This document shows positions 14,853-16,850 of a DNA stretch of 16,850 nt, piece after piece. Under the pieces are notes generated by a model. It had not been told where the DNA came from. It saw only the letters and a program-made list of their open reading frames with translations, and searched no databases. Every line of letters begins with the position of its first letter. Position 1 is the first letter of the stretch. The position numbers and the translations under genes were made by a program. Origin of the DNA: Alphaproteobacteria bacterium (lineage in GTDB: Bacteria > Pseudomonadota > Alphaproteobacteria > Micropepsales > Micropepsaceae); assembly GCA_028869725.1 (NCBI GenBank), contig JAGWRJ010000106.1, positions 1 to 16,850 of the forward strand, given 5' to 3'.

Positions 14853-16748
14853 TCACGTTACCTGTTGATCAAGATTGCTTTTTCTTGGTGAAACGTAGAC
14901 TGCGGAATCCACCAGCCGACCAACGAACGGACCTTCCGCGCGATACCAGCGGATTCGGTCCCCATCGATCCGCGTGCGAAGGCGCGAAACCTCGCCATAG
15001 GCCCATTCCTCCCATTGCCGGCACCACAGGTCGCCCTCAATCCACCAGCGCCCCGAATCGCGATCCTCGTTGGCATAGCCCGCACGCCCGATCATGCGAC
15101 CGTCCTCGTGAAGCTCAATCGTACACGGATCGCCGTAAACGGTTTTGTAAAGGAGAGTGGCGCCCGAAAGCTTCCGGCGCAGGGCTACTCCCCCGAGCCA
15201 GCGCTGGTCCCGCTCTTCGGCCGGCAAGGTCTCGCCGCCGCTCATTTCACGAATCACGTCGGCGAGCGCAGCCACGCCGTCACGGATGTGCTCGATCGGG
15301 ATGCCGGTAATGCCCATTCGGAAGACGTTCGTGGGGCCGGAACTGTCGGTATAGTAGTGACCGACGGGCTCAATCAGCACACCGCGGGCTTCCGCCTGGC
15401 GGGCTAGATCGCGCGCGTCGATGCCCTCAGGGCCGCGGACCCAATAAGTCGTGCCCCCGCGCACCGGCGAGATCGCAATCGATTGCGGCCGGTAATGGTT
15501 CAGCGCATCCCGCAGCGCGATTAGCCGCTCACGGAAGATCCGCCCCAGCCTCAGCACTGTAGTATCGTAATGGCCGAGCGACAGAAACAAAGCTGCCGTG
15601 CGCTGATTGTTGAGCGGGGGGTGCCGCGTCACCAGTGCCCGGAGCCGGCGCGCTTCGCTCACCACCTCCGGCGCAGCAACGAGAAAGCCCAGCCTCAGCC
15701 CTGGCGCCAGAACCCGCGACAGCGCACCAACATAGAGCACGCGTTCTCCGCCTGGCATGCTACGCAATGCTGGGAAGGCATCATCCAGATAATTGGTCTC
15801 GCACTCGAAATCGTCCTCGAGAATCACGAAGTCCCGGGACGTGGCAAGATCGAGCAGGGCGCGTCTGCGTGCTACCGATAACGTCGCCGCCGTCGGCCGT
15901 TGATGACTTGGCGTGACATAGACGAGCCGGGCCGTGTCAAGGCGTGAATCGACGACGATTCCGTCCTCATCCACGGGCTGATATATGATTGGCGCCAACT
16001 GAGCGGCCAGGAGATCGTGCATCGCGGGGTTACCTGGCGCTTCCATGGCGACAGGGGTGGTCTGATCCACAAACAGCTCCGTGACCAGATCGAGAGCCTG
16101 ACGGGTGCCAAGCGTTATCAGGATTTCATCGGGGCGCGCGGTGATGCCCCGACGCGGCAGCACCTTGGTGCGAATCTGCTCGATCAGGAACGGATCATCC
16201 GCTTCACCACTGTCGATTGACCATTGCTCGATCTCACGCAGGCCCAAAGCAAGGCGGGTAGCCTCCCGCCATTCGGTGACCGGAAACAGCGAGCGATCGA
16301 AGCGGCCCTCGATGAATGGGAAGGGGAATTTCTGCCAATCGGGCGGATAGCGCCAGGTGTCCGACACTCGTGTGCGGCGACGGAAGCGGTGATCCCATTC
16401 GGTTACTGGTTGAGGAGCAGCCGGGCCACCGACCCTGTCCACACGCAGTCGACGCTTGGCAACTTCTTCATTGACGTAAAAGCCGCTGCGCTCTCTTGCG
16501 ATCAGGTGGCCCTCGGCGACCAGCTGCTGATAGACAATTACGACGGTGTTGCGCGCGACCCCGAGCTGCCTAGCAAGCTTGCGGGACGACGGCAGGCGCC
16601 GGCCGGCCGGATATACGCCTGCGGCGATCGCATCAATCAGCCTTTGCCGGATACTCCGTTGAAGCGTGCCCGCGTGTGCATCATTGTCGCCTGCGGTTGC
16701 GACCGCAGCGGATTCACGTGCTCGACCCCTGCTCTTCAACGACTGCAT
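14853..16748 (-). CDS. MocR/GabR-family transcriptional regulator with a changed PLP lysine and an extra C-terminal domain
   Basis: Residues 30-92 form a GntR winged helix (LPSSRKLARQLGVARNTVV, then the wing HLIARERSGFYV). Residues 115-500 are a fold-type I aminotransferase-like domain, with TLGTRQALDLV, TPSHQRPTAATL, the pyridine-binding Asp in ILEDDFECETNY (near 312) and the carboxylate-binding Arg in FRMGI (477). The Schiff-base lysine, expected in SFSK.L.PGLRLG, is Arg345 (ALSRVLAPGLRLG; codon CGG at 15714-15716). The family normally ends near residue 500. Here about 125 more residues follow, with GRWWIEGDLWCRQWEEWAYG. The protein probably controls the operon starting 163 bp downstream. 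Whether it still binds PLP, and so senses GABA through an aldimine as GabR does, is doubtful. ATG 16748 is the only start ahead of the HTH; no clear ribosome site is seen. Confidence 0.9.
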   Translation of the reverse strand: MQSLKSRGRARESAAVATAGDNDAHAGTLQRSIRQRLIDAIAAGVYPAGRRLPSSRKLARQLGVARNTVVIVYQQLVAEGHLIARERSGFYVNEEVAKRRLRVDRVGGPAAPQPVTEWDHRFRRRTRVSDTWRYPPDWQKFPFPFIEGRFDRSLFPVTEWREATRLALGLREIEQWSIDSGEADDPFLIEQIRTKVLPRRGITARPDEILITLGTRQALDLVTELFVDQTTPVAMEAPGNPAMHDLLAAQLAPIIYQPVDEDGIVVDSRLDTARLVYVTPSHQRPTAATLSVARRRALLDLATSRDFVILEDDFECETNYLDDAFPALRSMPGGERVLYVGALSRVLAPGLRLGFLVAAPEVVSEARRLRALVTRHPPLNNQRTAALFLSLGHYDTTVLRLGRIFRERLIALRDALNHYRPQSIAISPVRGGTTYWVRGPEGIDARDLARQAEARGVLIEPVGHYYTDSSGPTNVFRMGITGIPIEHIRDGVAALADVIREMSGGETLPAEERDQRWLGGVALRRKLSGATLLYKTVYGDPCTIELHEDGRMIGRAGYANEDRDSGRWWIEGDLWCRQWEEWAYGEVSRLRTRIDGDRIRWYRAEGPFVGRLVDSAVYVSPRKSNLDQQVT

Positions 16749-16850
16749 AGGTGCATGCTAGAGGATAAAAGACAGCGCTTGTCCAGCCGGAAACCAAGTC
16801 TCCCGGCCCAGGGTCTCAATGAGCGCCGGTGTCCCAAGAACGACGCTTAC
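16749..16850. promoter_or_regulatory. Upstream region of the MocR-type regulator
   Basis: These 102 bp precede the regulator start. TTGTCCAG at 16779-16786, about 31 bp ahead of the ATG, shares GTCCAG with the candidate operator at 14766-14774. An imperfect inverted partner (AAACCAAG, 16791-16798) follows it. This suits autoregulation, but no promoter boxes can be fixed and no divergent gene is seen in the window. Confidence 0.3.

Noticed and set aside
1..16850. CRISPR arrays, tRNA or rRNA genes, phage genes, and toxin-antitoxin or other defence systems
   Set aside because: No spaced repeats, cloverleaf sequences or matching protein motifs were seen on either strand by eye.

Overview
This 16.85-kb window looks like an accessory catabolic region of an alphaproteobacterium, most likely a sphingomonad or close relative. 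The reasons are the moderately high GC content, the large TonB-dependent receptor, and a TPR-sulfotransferase directly behind it, a pairing I know mainly from that group. The assignment rests on gene style only; no rRNA, tRNA or housekeeping marker is present.

Left part (1-3273). A decayed IS481-family insertion sequence (about 157-690) has an HTH half joined in frame to the last residues of its transposase, so the catalytic core is gone. It sits directly upstream of an intact type I Baeyer-Villiger monooxygenase (814-2598, + strand) of the cyclododecanone/cyclopentadecanone monooxygenase type. A gene-poor stretch of about 675 bp (2599-3273) follows, with lower GC and no recognisable gene.

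Right part (3274-16748). Every gene here is on the minus strand, so transcription runs right to left. First comes a MocR-type regulator (GntR HTH plus aminotransferase-like domain). After a 163-bp gap with a candidate direct-repeat operator comes a compact array: nitrilase-superfamily amidase, TonB-dependent receptor, TPR-sulfotransferase, exported beta-lactamase-fold serine hydrolase, MFS transporter, GABA aminotransferase (gabT), a broken succinate-semialdehyde dehydrogenase (gabD remnant), and an M20 deacylase. Gaps run from a 1-nt overlap to 59 nt, except around the gabD remnant, so this is probably one operon of about 11.4 kb.

How the genes may work together (inference). The receptor would bring a substrate across the outer membrane and the exported serine hydrolase would cut it. 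The MFS carrier would import the product, the M20 enzyme and the amidase would free an amino acid from acyl or amide linkage, and GabT would transaminate GABA or a similar omega-amino acid. The next enzyme, GabD, has been lost from the locus, so the semialdehyde must be handled elsewhere. The regulator is unusual twice over: the lysine that should bind PLP is arginine, and it carries about 125 extra C-terminal residues. The role of the sulfotransferase in such an operon is unknown and is the most open question here.
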